Assembly: GCF_963576675.1 (NCBI RefSeq)
Contig: NC_088911.1
Location: 76,971,256-77,035,255, forward strand
Length of the DNA stretch: 64,000 bases
From: Euphorbia lathyris
Taxonomy: Eukaryota > Streptophyta > Magnoliopsida > Malpighiales > Euphorbiaceae
Direction: 5' to 3'
In this document: in pieces, positions 10,886 through 23,639 of the stretch
Position numbering within the stretch: position 1 is the first letter of the stretch
How the letters are laid out: every line of letters starts with the position of its first letter
Program-made: the position numbers and the translations under genes
Notes under the pieces: model-generated
What the model was told of the DNA's origin: nothing
What the model saw: only the letters and a program-made list of their open reading frames with translations
The model's database searches: none

Positions 10886-12110
10886 CGTTTCAGAAAATGA
10901 GGACCATTCTTTTTTTTTTTTTCTTTTATCAGAATTATGATAATGTCTTGCCACGGTTTTTTACTTAAATATTATCGTATAGTATATTTTTTTCAGTTTG
11001 TTTAGATCCTTTTGGATCCGTATGCTTTCTTTCTCTTTTGAATGATAAGATAACCATTCCATTCAAATTGGATGAGATCGTGTCGTTGCTTTCACGAATC
11101 CTTCATTATTTACATGCTATTTTATTCTTTTTTTACCATTCTTAACTTTGAACTATTAGCAACACCTTAATTAAAAAATTAAAATTCAGAATAACTATTT
11201 CCCATTCAGCTAAATCATCATTTACATAACAAAAAACAAATTATTAAAAAAAATTAAATTAACGATTTTATAATAATAATTTAATAGTTAAAACTTATAA
11301 TTCATATTTATTCACTCTGATATTTATATTTTATGTATTATAATGGATTTAAATAATTATATTTTAGATTATATTTCTACAAAGAATTGTGATACTTATA
11401 TTAAAATATCGAATACAGTAGTATATTAAAATTGAACAAATTATATACTAATTGAGGTTTGATGTTGAAATCTGATTAATCAATCACATAGAGGTAACGA
11501 ATTTTGAATTCAACGGCAATAGAAAATAAATATTAATATTCGTGTTTCTTCAAATTGTTGAATATTATAGAATAGAATAGAATAGACCAATTGAATTATT
11601 CGTTTGAAAATTAACTTCATCAAATTACATTAGCAGAATAGCCTAATGTTTATATGTAAATCTGGTAAGAACATTACTTTAGGTGTTTATAACTAATTTG
11701 GAATTTAATTGTGCTTTATAGCCTTTATATTTCATTTTATTCAATATTTATGGAGACTATTTTACTCTTTCTTTTAATTCAAATCAGACCCAGAATCACT
11801 TGGATATGGGTCGGGGTTTTGGAAAAAAAAAAGGATTGAAGAGGGTTAGAGAGCGGATAATTTCCGGCCACCATATTTTTTTTTTTTAATTTTCTTCTCT
11901 ACAAGTTATTTTTCTGAATTTCTTTATGTAGATGTGTGAGTAATCGTTTACGGACTGGCTATGAATTGCTTTTCTCATTTTTATGAATGTTATTGTCTTT
12001 TATGGTTGTTAGTAGTATTTTTTGCATTATAGAAGTAGCTAACCTATATTTTAGTTGAATACAAAAAAAAAAAAAACTAGAGAGAAAGGAAAAAAATGCA
12101 AGAATGTCAG
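10886..12110. other. AT-rich intergenic stretch, no gene seen
   Basis: No open frame of note and no recognisable element. It contains short poly-T runs and an (AATAG)n tract near 11566-11585. The segment about 12015-12058 (AGTAGCTAACCTATATTTTA and flanks) is similar to 26765-26812, hinting at an unclassified dispersed repeat. Confidence 0.5.
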
Positions 12111-12111
12111 C

Positions 12112-14735
12112 GAGCAGGATCAAAGGATTATCAAGTCCATACTGAGGGTGACAACATCACTTGATACAGGACGCTACCTAGGATTACCATCTCTAATTGG
12201 GCGTTCCAAACGCAATATTTTTGTTTTTTGCTGGATAGACTTCGGAAGAGATTCGGGAACTAGGGGTATAAGTTCCTCTCCAATGCAGGGAAAGAGGTAT
12301 TGCTCAAGGCTGTGGCTCAAGCACTTCCAACTTATTGCATGAGTACTTTTTTTTACCGAAATCTATCTGTGATGAGCTTCAGTGAATCATGAATTCGTCC
12401 CGGTGGGGCTTGAAGGAAGGAGGAAAGAGAAACTTACGCTGGTATGATTGGTCTACTCTGTGTCGTGGTGGATGAAGGTGGTCTTGGGTTTTGAGATTTA
12501 CGCCTGTTTAATTTGTCACTTCTAGGGTAGGAGGGATGGAAGCTGATAAACTCACCTAACACTTTGGTAAGTAGAATGTTCAAAGCTAAATATTTTGCAA
12601 ATGAGACTTTTCTCTAAATTAGGCAATAATTCTAATATGTTTGGAGGAGTGTTTGGGGTTCAATTGAGTTGTTGAAGTTGGGAATGCGATGGCGGGTGGG
12701 AGATGGTTTGCATATTAAGGTATGGAAGGATCATTGGATTCTAGGTCTGGATAATTTCATGATTAACTCTCACTATGTGTAGGGTCTCAAAAATTTGACG
12801 ATTTCAGAATTGTTTATTCTCGGAATGAGAACCTGGGATACTCAGATGGTTAATGTTTGTTTATGTAAAGAGGAGGATGCGAGGGTGTGTGCCATTTTGC
12901 CTCCTGTTAGACTAGTGGATGACGTGATGATATGGGAGCATACGAAGAATGGGGTATACTCATCGAAATTGGGTTGCAAGATAATAGATACAAATCAGAA
13001 TGTGAGGGCTCCAATTGCAGGATGGCCAGAATTGTGGAAGATGGTCATTCCGCCGAGAATCAAGACATTTTTGTGGAAAGTGGTGTCGGGCTACTTGATA
13101 GGGGTCGAAAACCCTATCTTTAGATACGGTTTTTAGGATAGTTTTGATTAGTTTTCATTCGATAAGCGAGCATTTCTCGCACTTTTATGCATGTGTACGT
13201 GTTATTTACTTTTAGTACATGTTTTATTTACTTTTGTAGTTTCTAGCCGTTTCTGATTGTTTTCAGGCAAAATATTGCCAAAATAGCACACACGTAAACT
13301 ACATCTTATTCATTTCGGCTAATTGATCCACCAAAGGTCGCACCAAATGGCGTGTTTACTCAAATCTAACGACTGGTGGGTCAATTTAGCCTCTCGACTA
13401 ATGTTTTTTGTAGTTTATGTGCGTGTGTAGATGGGATCAAATTCGGGCTAAAATCGCATCTCGGGGACCCCCGACAGTCGCTCGGTGAACTACGCATCAC
13501 CATCCCGTCGAACTGGCCTCTGCAGGCCAGCCCGGATAGCTGGCTGGCCCAGCTTGACGAGCTGGCCTACGGGAATCAGTAAAAATATTGATTCCTGGAC
13601 CCACGACTCCACGATTTCGCCTCCACTCTTCCACCTGCATTAGGAAACAAGTTAGACTAGGTTTTAGACACGAAACTACAACTATAAATAGGACTTTATA
13701 ACATTGTATTAGATATCTTTAGTTTTGTAAAGAAACCCTAGCCTCCACCCTTGAAGAATCCTCCTCTTTCCTTCGTCTGCCATTGAAGAACACCAACCTT
13801 TGTGCTCTAGAAGATTATTCAAGGCTTCCATCCTTCAAGTCCTAGGAAGACGTCTGCATTGGTCGACAGGTTCCCTGAAAGGGATTTCCTTCTCTTTTAC
13901 ATTCTGTTTGCCTCTGATCCATTCTATGAATCCTAGGCTAATTGTATCATCATGACAATACTTTCTTCATCTTTAATATTAATCTAAGTTTTGTTTTATT
14001 CAATTGATTGTTATCATTATTCTGAGTCTTACGCTTTGCTTTTCTGGGTTAACTCATTCATAAATCCAAATATTATCTTGGCACATATTGCGAGCTGAAT
14101 CTGACTAAGTCAGAGCCTATAAGATTGACAACCTTATGGAAGCTTAAGCCCAAATTTCTGAGCCTTAGAGCTAGTTTCGTCCTTACAAGGAAATCACGCG
14201 CTAGGAACCATAGAAGGATAAGTAGGGTTAATCTCCTTAAGCACAAGTGACTCCGTTAGGGTTAACAATTGAATGTTAAAATAGGATTGGAATTGATATT
14301 ATCGTATCACCTCATATCACTCCAGGTTAATTTACCTTTCTAAAGATCAATTAGGAGTAGACTTAACTTAATTAGGAGTAGCTTTAATCTAATTAGGAGT
14401 AGTTTAACTTACAAACCATCAATCTCAAACCCCCCATAGCCTAGATAACATTAGAAGCCTAGTAGTTTGGTACTTGCGGTATAAATCCTGTGGATTCGAT
14501 ACCTGGACTTGTCCAAATTATTACTTGATAACGACGGGGTACACTTATCCCTTAGTGAGTCTCTTGGAGCGTAAGCTCACGGTGCATCACTGCTTACCGT
14601 TGTGGGTAAATCTGATAGCACGTCATATTGCAGTTCCTGAAAGCTGTGTTTTTAGTCCATTGGCCCAAGTCAGGACCGAAAGAATTTATTATATAAACGA
14701 GGTTATTACTTTATCGAACATTCATTTATCGAGGT
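12112..14735 (+). mobile_element. L1-type LINE fragment (late RT to zf-RVT), split by a solo LTR
   Basis: 12145-13095 translates in broken frames to the same segments as the large LINE at 32110-33080: LDTGRYLGLPSLIGRSKRN, then later WKMVIPPRIKTFLWKVVSG. The LINE sequence stops at 13095 and resumes at 14590 (CLPLWVNLIARHIAVPESCV). The LTR in between therefore landed inside it. Endonuclease and the RT catalytic core are absent. The right limit is unclear; the Copia element starts at 14741. Confidence 0.75.
13096..14589 (+). mobile_element. Solo LTR, family TGATAGGGGTC...TGCATCA (copy 1)
   Basis: Starts TGATAGGGGTCGAAAACCC and ends GGTGCATCA, with near-matching 5-bp flanks CTACT (13091-13095) and CTGCT (14590-14594). 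Homologous copies lie at 47426-48831 (same strand) and 39318-47271 (reverse, interrupted). Shared landmarks are TTCCCTGAAAGGGATTT and GATAACGACGGGGTACACTT. It has no coding capacity; a GC-rich hairpin-prone stretch (CTGGC words) lies at 13510-13580. Lineage not identified. Confidence 0.8.
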
Positions 14736-14740
14736 TTAAC

Positions 14741-14914
14741 TGTAGTCAATTAACAGCCTCCTAATATCCATGATTAGTTAGCTATAATCCTGTATTCTGA
14801 TTAGATTAGATTTACTCTTTTTTCAAATATTATCTATTGTATCTTCATTAATGTACAACTCTATATAATTAAATATCAATGAATATCAAACTCAGTTGAG
14901 ATTAATTATCTTCA
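14741..14914 (+). repeat. Copia 5' LTR (aligned part)
   Basis: Begins TGTAGTCAATTAACAGCC and ends ATCTTCA just before the primer-binding-like GGTATCAGAGCC. Differs from the 3' copy at several scattered bases. Confidence 0.7.
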
Positions 14915-15059
14915 AGGTATCAGAGCCTCTTGTGGTTTAACAACCCTGCATACCGATTAATATTTTTTTTGCTATTCTTCTTCGACAAACACCATATCTG
15001 CCAATGGAACCAGTTCTGCTTCCTCACAGACCTCAGTACCTGACATTCCACTCACCCAA

Positions 15060-18000
15060 TTCTCTTCTCTAGTCTCATAGAAATTAACCTCAACTAATTA
15101 TCTATTGTGGAAGACACAGATAATGCCCATTCTCAAAGGTCAAGGGTTGGCACATCACATTGATGCAACCGAAAATCCTCCTGCTAAAGAGATGTCCACT
15201 GGAGCTGTTAATCCGACTTATAAGGTCTAGGAACAGAAGGACCAATAGGTCCTCAGCTGGATCATCAATTCATTATCTGTAGGCATCTTGCATCAAATCG
15301 TTGGTGCAGAAACGACACGTGATGCGTGGACCAAGCTTATCAAAGCTTACTCCACATGTTCCCGATCGCAGATACGCGATCTCAAACACCGGTTACATAA
15401 TCTAACACGCAATAATGATTATGTTTCCGTCTATCTTCAAATTGTAAAACATATTAGTGATCAGCTTACCGCTTTACAAAGCCCGTTCCAGAGGATGATC
15501 TTGTTGCAACCATTCTCGATGGCCTCAGAATCGCCTACAGGCCCTTTATACGAGCCTTGGAGGCTCGAATGGAACCAATAACCTACGATGGTCTCACTGG
15601 ATTAGTGCTAAGCGAAGAATGACAGTTTGCCTGTGAGGCCCCTCTTCAGTCATTCACACTGTCTGTTAACTTTGCTGGCCGATCCAACAATGGTAGGGGT
15701 CGCAATTTCCAAAGTTGGGGTCGTGGTGGTAATTACTCGGGTCAATTGTTTAATCATAATAACTTTACCACTAATGCTCCTCTCGATGTCAGTACTATAA
15801 ACTGTCATAATTGCAAAGGAGCTGGCCATATTGCTCGGCAGTGTCCTTCTCCAAAGATGAACAAGTCATTTCGTACCAATTTCAAACTCACCTCCAACAT
15901 GGCTACCACATCAAAGACGAGTTCGACTAATTGGCTTATGGACTCTGGTGCGACACATCATGTAACTGTTGATCTCAGTAACGTTAATGTTCACTCTGAA
16001 TATGATGGACCTGAAGAGGTTGTTGTAGGTAATGGCCATTCTATCCTGATTTCTCATATTGGCAATTCCAAATTTCATGTCTCTAATTTTTCCATTCAGT
16101 TTCAAGATATTCTACATGTTCCTCAAATAGTTAACAATCTGTTATCTGTATCTTCATTAACTCGAACTAATTCTATTTAAATTGAATTTTTTCACTAATC
16201 ACTTTGTTTTGAAGGATTTGGCGACCAAGAAGGAGCTACATCGGGGAATCAATAAAAATGGCCTTTATACTCTATCAATTCCAAAGTCGTTGCCACATTG
16301 AATTCAAGCTTTTCATGCTTCCCTTCCATTGTGGCATGCTAGATTAGGGCATGCAAACTCACAAGTTGTTAAAAAGACTCTAAGTCTGAATAAAATTCCA
16401 TTCAATGACAATAAAGATTATACTTTATGTGATGTGTGTTGTGTTAGTAAATCTCATCGATTGCCATTTCCTAAGTCCAACTTTATTGCTAATGGTCCTT
16501 TGGATTTAGTATGTTATGATGTTTGGGGTCCTGCACTCGTTCTTTCTCATGATCAATTTTGATACTATGTGTTGTTTTATGATCATTATAGTAAATTTTC
16601 ATGGCTCTATTTTGTGAAGTATAAATCAGAAGGTATGAGTGTATTCATAAAATTTCGCACACTTGTTGAAAAATACTTCCAACGTCCAATTAAAACATTT
16701 TAGTCTGATTGGGGTGGTGAGTTTCAAACACTTTCTCAATATCTCTCAAGCAATGGAATTAATCATAGAGTCTCATATCCCTATACACCTGAGCAAAATG
16801 GGTATGCTGAACGTAAACACCGTCATGTTGTAGAGACTGGTCTTTCCTGTTACATCATGCTAAAATACCTAACATATTTTGGACTTATGCGTTTGAATGT
16901 GCACTATATGTAATTAATCGGTTACCAATTTCTAGTATTAATTACAGCACTCCTTTTGCAAATTTGTTTGGATCTACTCCTAAATATGACATGTTTCGTC
17001 CCTTTGGGTGTTTGTGTTATCCCTGGCTTCGTTCGTATAACTCTCACAAATTACTTCCACGTTCTAGAAAATGTGTTTCCTTGGTTACAGTAAAGTTCAT
17101 AAAGGATATAAATGTTTTGATTTGCTTACAAACAAAATCTTTATCTCACGTTATGTTGTGTTTAATGAACAGGTGTTCCTGTATCAAGAGTTAAATCATG
17201 CAACTCATGCAATGTCTATAACTGATCAGTCAGACTCGTCAGCTCCTATTATTTTCCCTCTCGTTAAAAAAATGTACCCTGCAATTTAGCCAATCCCAAA
17301 TCTGAACCAACCCAATGTTATAGAGCAGCAACCTGAAATCAGACAAATTGACAATACAAACCCGAATCCAACTCGTGAAACTCATCTTTTGATTACTGCT
17401 GTCGCACATAGTCAGATTCCCAGAAACAGCCCCGTCGTTCCCTTATTGGTTGATCCTTCACGACAATCAGCCCCATCAGCTCCGATAACTACAAACCAGC
17501 AGCCTTCTCCATAAACAGACATATATATAGCTCCATCTCCCAACTTATCAGTTCTTGCAACTTTACCGTCCATTACTAAAGTCCACAAAATGATAACCCA
17601 TTCACAAACTCGCACATTGAAACCCAAAGTTCATCAAGCAGTTATCACAACTGAAACGCCAACGTGTTACAGTAAGGTGCTAAAAACAAAGGAATGGTGA
17701 GCAGCAATGACACTTGAGTACAATGCATTGATTAATAATGGTACATGGGACTTGGTACCATGTGATAATGTTACCAACAGAATTGGCTGCAGATGGGGTT
17801 TTCGGGTAAAATTGAACCTGGATGGTTCAGTTGATCGTTACAAGGCCCACTTAGTTGCCAAGGGGTTTCATCACTTAGTTGCTAATGGGTTTCATCAGCA
17901 ACCTATACTTGAGTACGAACAAACCTTTAGTCCCGTCATAAAGCCTACAACCATTCGAGTTATTTTATCATTGGCTATCTCCTATGGTTGGAACATACAA

Positions 18001-19210
18001 CAACTGGATGTATCAAACACATTTCTTTATGGAACGATTGATGAGGAAATTTATATGGAACAGCCACCTGGATTTATTCATCCGCAGTTCCCAACACATG
18101 TGTGCAAGTTGATGAAAAGTTTATATAGGCTAAAGCAGGCTCCAAGAATGTGGCATAAATGTTTAACAACTGTTTTATTGCCCTCGGTTTTCAATGTTCT
18201 CGAGCTGATTCATCACTTTATTTTTTACATGATAAAAATGTCCATCTATTTTGCTTGTTATATGTCTATGACATATTGATCACAAGTTCTGAATCAGCAG
18301 CTACTCAAAACCTTGTTCTTCAGCTTCAGTCGAAGTTTGCAATCCGTGATTTCGGACAGTTACGTTATTTTCTTGGTCTTGAAGCAACATGGACAGCCAC
18401 CACGCTCCATTTAAATCATCAGAAATATATCAATGACTTACTCACACGGGCACAAATCCTAGGTGCCAAAGGTATCTGAACCCCGATTTGTACTTCAGAA
18501 AAATTAATGGTTGATCAAGGCGAACCATTTGATGACCCACACTTGTACCGCATCATTGTTGGTGGGCTACAATATGCTACTATTACAAGACCGGATGTGA
18601 GTTTTACAGTCAATAAGGTCAGTCAATTTATGCACTGTCCTCGTGTTGATCATTGGAAGGCTGTAAAACGAACCTTGCGTTATCTGCATTCAATGCCATC
18701 GCATGGCTTACTGTTTCACAAAGGCCTATCTCTTGCGATCACAGGCTTTACTGATGCAGATTGGGGAGGAGACCTCGATGACAGAAAATCAACCTCAGGT
18801 TTTGTAGCTATCTCGGTCCCAATTTAGTGTATTGGCGCACTTGAAAACAACAGACTGTTTCCCGCTCATCAACTGAGGCCGAGTATTATGCACTTGCATG
18901 CCTAGCATCAGAAATTCTATGGTTACAGGCCTTGTTAAATGAAATTGGACATCCATCGCCATCACCTCCAAGTATGTGGTGTGATAATTTGGGAGCCACT
19001 TATCTCACTGCTAATCCGATTTTCCATGACCGGTCAAAACATTTAGAGATTGACTTTCACTTTGTTCGTGACAAGGTAGCAAAGAAACAGCTTCATGTAT
19101 CATACATCTCAACTCTCGATCAAACAGTAGATATTTTTACAAAGGCGTTGGCCAAGGCTCGATTTCTTGACATTCGAAGCAAGTTGATGGTTCATCCACC
19201 TTCAACTTAA
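15060..19210 (+). pseudogene. Copia gag-pol, multiply broken
   Basis: The segments occur in different frames. Gag (UBN2-like) at about 15095-15600 includes AWTKLIKAYSTCSRSQIRDL. The zinc knuckle CHNCKGAGHIARQC and the protease motif WLMDSGATHHVT are in 15746-16180. The integrase zinc region (WHARLGHANSQ, CDVC) is at 16329-16562. The integrase end (FRPFGCLCYP) is near 16990. RT is at 17707-18480, including IQQLDVSNTFLYG and SLYRLKQAPR. RNase H is at 18507-19210 (TDADWGGDLDDRKSTSGF, DRSKHLEIDFHFVRD). The RT catalytic YVDD is YVYD here (near 18262). A 24-bp tandem duplication in RT repeats LVAKGFHH. Stops and shifts occur throughout. Confidence 0.85.
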
Positions 19211-19265
19211 GTGGGGGTGATAAGGGCAGTTCGGTTAAGGGTATTTTGGTCCACCCAAAACCAAT

Positions 19266-19442
19266 TGAAGTATTCGATTAACAGCCTCCTAATATCCAGG
19301 ATTAGTTAGCTATAATCATGTATTATGATTAGATTAGATTTACTCTCTTTTCAAATATTATATGTTGTATCTTCATTAATGTACAACTCTATATAATTAC
19401 ATATCAATGAATATCAAACTCAATTGAGATTAATTATCTTCA
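19266..19442 (+). repeat. Copia 3' LTR (aligned part)
   Basis: Matches the 5' copy from ATTAACAGCCTCC to TTATCTTCA. The sequence from 19218 (TGATAAGGGCAG) to 19265 may also belong to the LTR, since it directly follows the purine tract. Confidence 0.65.
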
Positions 19443-19481
19443 TATACAACTGCATTTTAAGAGTATTAAAACTCTTATATG

Positions 19482-21295
19482 TGTAGGAAAATAGACAAGC
19501 CTAGGCGTAGCGGAATAATAAAATTTTATTTATTTTATCTATTTTCCTTTTTCAAGATCTGTTAATTGTTATTTCATATAAAGAGGGATAGAAAGTAATA
19601 CTTTTGGTGAAGAACTATTTACGGTTGCAAACGAAGTGCCCACAACTTCTTATTATCAACTCGTGAGCAACGAACTCAACACAGAAAAACAAAACTAATC
19701 AGTAATCAACCTTTAAAATAGCAATCGCAACGATTGCCTCTAACAGAAATCGATACGAGATCAAAGAGAGAGTAAGAAATAATGTAAATTAGCCGAGACG
19801 AAGACGGAACGGTTCCTCCCTCTTTTATTTTGTGTTGGTCGAATTTCTGGGGTTAGGGAGTCTATTTATAGACTTCTCAAAACCCTAATCCCAGTTGTGT
19901 TAGGTAATTAAATAATCAGAATCTCATTCGGAATAGGATTGCTAATTAGATAATTAAATAAACACTTTATTATTATCTAAATAATAACTAATTATATCTA
20001 GATAATATCATTAATCAAATTAATAATTTAATTATTATTAGGGATAATTAATTAGAGTTTCAATCGCATTAAAATTTCTAATTAACATTATCAGATAATC
20101 CTTTAATTTAATTCACAACCATAATCAAATTATAATTATTAATTAAATTAATTATCCCTAATTAATCTACAAATTTCGGCCCATATATAGTGTCTCACTA
20201 ATTACATTTTTGTCCTCTAGTTCCAAGTCCCATATACGACCCATTAGGTCCTTTATTGCCACTAGCCGTATATATCCTTTGGAATTAATTCATCTTGATT
20301 AATCCCAACATGTATATAACGGAATACCGTCGCGAGTTGTTAGTAACAGAACTTATGATATTCTCCCAGAGCAATTAAGAAGTCAGGTTGATAACTGACG
20401 TTAACCTTTCAGCATTAGGTGCAGTATAATACGATCATTCATCAACTATATCCTGTTGGTCAATTCCTTATAACCATGGAACGTGTCAAGGTTACATATA
20501 GCGAAGAGTTCGTTTTACTTGTACAAGTTGAATTTACTCTGAAAGATAAGTTAAGTGAAATTTCTATTTCTACTCTTAACTCTATCACCTTGCAAGGATT
20601 TCAGTTAATTCACCACAAACGGCCATATGGATATATCTCCCATTTATCAGCAGTGACGAATGCTCAATCTGATATTAACTATTCTGCAATTACTTTGTGT
20701 GATACCCAACCCTGCTCTCACACACCCTAGGCTCTCACCTGTTGGATCGTGCTCGCACAGAATCAAAGTACCAGACTCCATAATCCAGAATCACTAATTA
20801 ACGAATGTTTGAGTCTGAGGATTAGTTATACCTACTAATACAAATGAGATGAACAGTTGACACTTTTAGATAAATTAATCTATGCTGTTATCTTAAGTCG
20901 GGTCTCAATCCGAATGAACTCCCTCACCGGATCCATGTAACTGTCTAGATATCTAAATATCTAAAGCTTGTGAGATCATCTTTCTATCTCGACAGAAAAC
21001 ATTGTTACATGCAAGTCTCAACAGTAATATGCCAACCCCTATAACATATTACTTGACTTGGGTTGGTTTTAAGTCTATTGGTCTATTGCAAAGTATAGTC
21101 TCACTTCATGCTTGTATGAACATTTTACAACTACTTAAATAAACTTAGGATTACTTTCTTAATGAAAGATTTGCGCCTTTATATATAGTTACATTTTAGT
21201 GCTATATACCTGATAAAACAAATGATTAAATAAATAATTTATTCATTAATATTTATATCCTAAAACAATTGTATTTAGGACACTAAACTCCAACA
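19482..21295 (-). mobile_element. Solo LTR with perfect 5-bp TSD (1.8 kb)
   Basis: On + it starts TGTAGGAAAATAGACAAGCC and ends GACACTAAACTCCAACA. Both ends are flanked by ATATG (19477-19481, 21296-21300). The likely transcription sense is minus (TGTTGGAGTTTAGTGTCC start). It holds AT-rich sequence and no coding domain. It landed between the Copia element and a Gypsy remnant. Confidence 0.85.
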
Positions 21296-21300
21296 ATATG

Positions 21301-23470
21301 CATCTTCATTCTAAAAAAATCATGTTTTAAATAGTTTGTAAGACCTGTAGCAATAGTGCTGAAATTCTTTATGAATCATCTATAGAAAGACGCCATACTA
21401 TGAAAACTCCGCACATCTCGTGTGCAAGTAGAAGTGGACCATTCTAAAATTGATTTGACTTAGAATCATGTACCTGAATTCCATGGCCAGACACAATAAA
21501 ACCCAAGAAAACAACTCTTTTGAGAGGAAGGTACACTTCTGTAAATTGATATAAAAAAGCATTATCTGCAACTACTTTGAAAACTTTGAAAAGATGCGTA
21601 AGATGATCCTCTTCACTGCGGCTAAAGCTTAAAATATCGTGTTGGTCCCTTATAACGTGACAAGGTTAGTTCCAATGGGGGGGGGGATAGGAACTATTTA
21701 AAATTTTGTCCGTTAAGGCTGACTTCTTTTCTTAAGAAAAGGTTTACACAGCGGCGCTGAGTAGTTTCAAGACACAAGCTTAGTCAACTTGTGACTAAGT
21801 CTGTTTCTTTACTTGAGTCAGGAGATAGCACTTAGAGTCTATTCCTGAACTCGGCTTCTTAGTACACTCAACTCAGCGTGAGTTCCTTACTTAGTCAGGT
21901 TTATAGCAAGAAATATATAAAGGAGTTTAAGGGTTGGAAATATGTTACTCAGCAGACATATGCTGGTTCGGCCTCTCCGTCTACGTCCAGTCCCCGGAAC
22001 GCGTTCCAAGCTTTTTGAATTCTCTACTGAGCTCTTTAAAGGTAGAGCACGAAACCTTTTACAATAGAAGCTGAGTATAGAAGAGTACCTTCCTCTATAC
22101 CTCTACTCACTCCTATATCTACTGCTGAGTACTATAACCGAGTACTCAACCTCTCCTTTATATTCTTCTAAAAATGATAAAGTGTTTGTCCTAAACAACA
22201 ATTGCTAAGACACTTTAAATGATTGAAATCTCTCTAGACTTTTACACAATAATTTGGAAATTGGTGTAAGGTTTTTTCTTTGCTTTTCTCACAGAACTTC
22301 GTGTATGAATTTGGTCAGCGTTTCGACTAATTGAAGATCTGCATAGAATGAAGCAAATGAGAGGCCTTTATATAGTGACACTTCAAGCACCGGTAATTTC
22401 GAATTTCGAAATAACCGTTGGAGGGAAACGGCTTCCTGTCATTGTCACTCAGTACGCGCTCAGTGTCGTTGGCCAATGAGATTCTTGCATCTTCTGTCCA
22501 CGACAGCTTTTCGTCCGGTAAACAGAATGTTTCAACATATTTGGTAAAGTCTTCCAGACAGCTTTCTGCGCCTTCTGAACTTTACCCAAAATAGAAATAC
22601 TTTGTCTAGAAGTTAGTTCTTGTCTGCCGCTATCTTGTACTTCTTGTCGACACACTCAGCAGCTATATCTTGAAGCAATTGAGAGAAGGCTTCTAGATCC
22701 TTCTTCATGCTGAGCTTGTGCTTTGTACAAAATGACCGCGTTTTCAAATCTTGGGCCGTGATGTGTTGATGTGTTGACTTGGGCTTGACTTCCACTTATG
22801 GGCTTTATATCTTAATGTCTTATTAATCAATAAACTCAACATTGAACAAACACATTAGTGTAAATAAATCAAAGCATTTAAATTTAATGTGTTAGAATAT
22901 TTTTTATCAATTACATAAATAATTTTGTCAAATCAAAATCATGTGGAAAGGTGTTTCAACATATCGTACAAATAAACAATAACAAACTGACTGAGGAAAG
23001 GTTCCAAAACCTGGTTCATGAGTCGCATAAACGTGCTTGGACCATTTGATAAGACAAATGACATAACAAGCCATTCATATAAGCCCTCTCCTATTTTGAA
23101 AGTTGTCTTCCATTCATCGCCTTCTTTAATACAAATTTGGTTGAAACCACTATGAAGATCGAGTTTCGTAAAAAGCATTGACCCGAAAAGTAGAACAATC
23201 ATGTCGTTAATCTTAAGAATAGGAAATCCGTAAGGAATAGTAGTTATTTAAGGCACTTCAATCAATGCATATTCACCATCCTCCATCCTTCTTCCAAACT
23301 AAAAAAGCGGGACTAGCACAAGGGCTTTTGCTCTTTCTAATCATGCCTTTTTTTAATAGATCATTAACTTGCCCTTAAAGAATCTCATTTTCAGTAGGAC
23401 TTAACCAAAAAGTTCTTCGCTTGGAAGGGAAGTAGCATGTATAAGATCAATATTGTGTTGAATGCTGAAA
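21301..23470 (-). pseudogene. Ty3/Gypsy chromovirus-type reverse transcriptase remnant, split by a solo LTR
   Basis: Minus-strand reading from about 23470 to 22962 gives broken frames, then an open stretch [20 protein letters not shown] ... [10 protein letters not shown] ... [20 protein letters not shown], the RT core of chromovirus-type Gypsy elements. It breaks inside the VYxDDILxxS motif and resumes at 21639 as DILSFSRSEEDHLTHLFKVF and RVVFLGFIVSGHGI. The two halves flank the solo LTR at 21640-22961. The first catalytic D is changed (VYLYDM). No integrase was found. It is non-functional. Confidence 0.8.
21640..22961 (+). mobile_element. Solo LTR (TGTTGGTCCC...TTTCAACA) inside Gypsy RT
   Basis: TG...CA ends with perfect 5-bp duplication TATCG (21635-21639, 22962-22966). 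A run of at least nine G lies about 40 bp from the start. GGTTCGGCCTCTCCGTCTAC and the GAGCTCTTTAAAGGTAGAGC block match the LTR start at 63446-64000, so both belong to one family. No coding region. Confidence 0.9.
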
Positions 23471-23639
23471 CCCAATTTTGATTAAGTTTTGATTACGACA
23501 AAAATTACATTAAGGAATTAGATCCCTCAAGTATATAAAAAATTCATAATTAATTATGCTTTTATGAACTAACAATTTTGTTAAGTATTGAATTTTCTTA
23601 AGGCATATTAGGCTGCTTCTGATAACATTAAGCAAGAAT

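Larger units (their letters stand above)
14741..19442 (+). mobile_element. Ty1/Copia retrotransposon, decayed (Ale/Retrofit-like)
   Basis: Related terminal repeats of about 175 bp lie at 14741-14914 and 19266-19442; both contain TTAACAGCCTCCTAATATCC and end ATTATCTTCA. After the left repeat comes a primer site resembling the initiator-Met complement (GGTATCAGAGCC, 14916-14927). Gag, zinc knuckle, protease, integrase, RT and RNase H follow in Copia order. A purine tract AAGTGGGGGTG at 19209-19219 lies about 47 bp before the right repeat, so the true LTR may be longer at its 5' side. Possible flanks TTAAC/TATAC match poorly, consistent with age. Confidence 0.85.
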
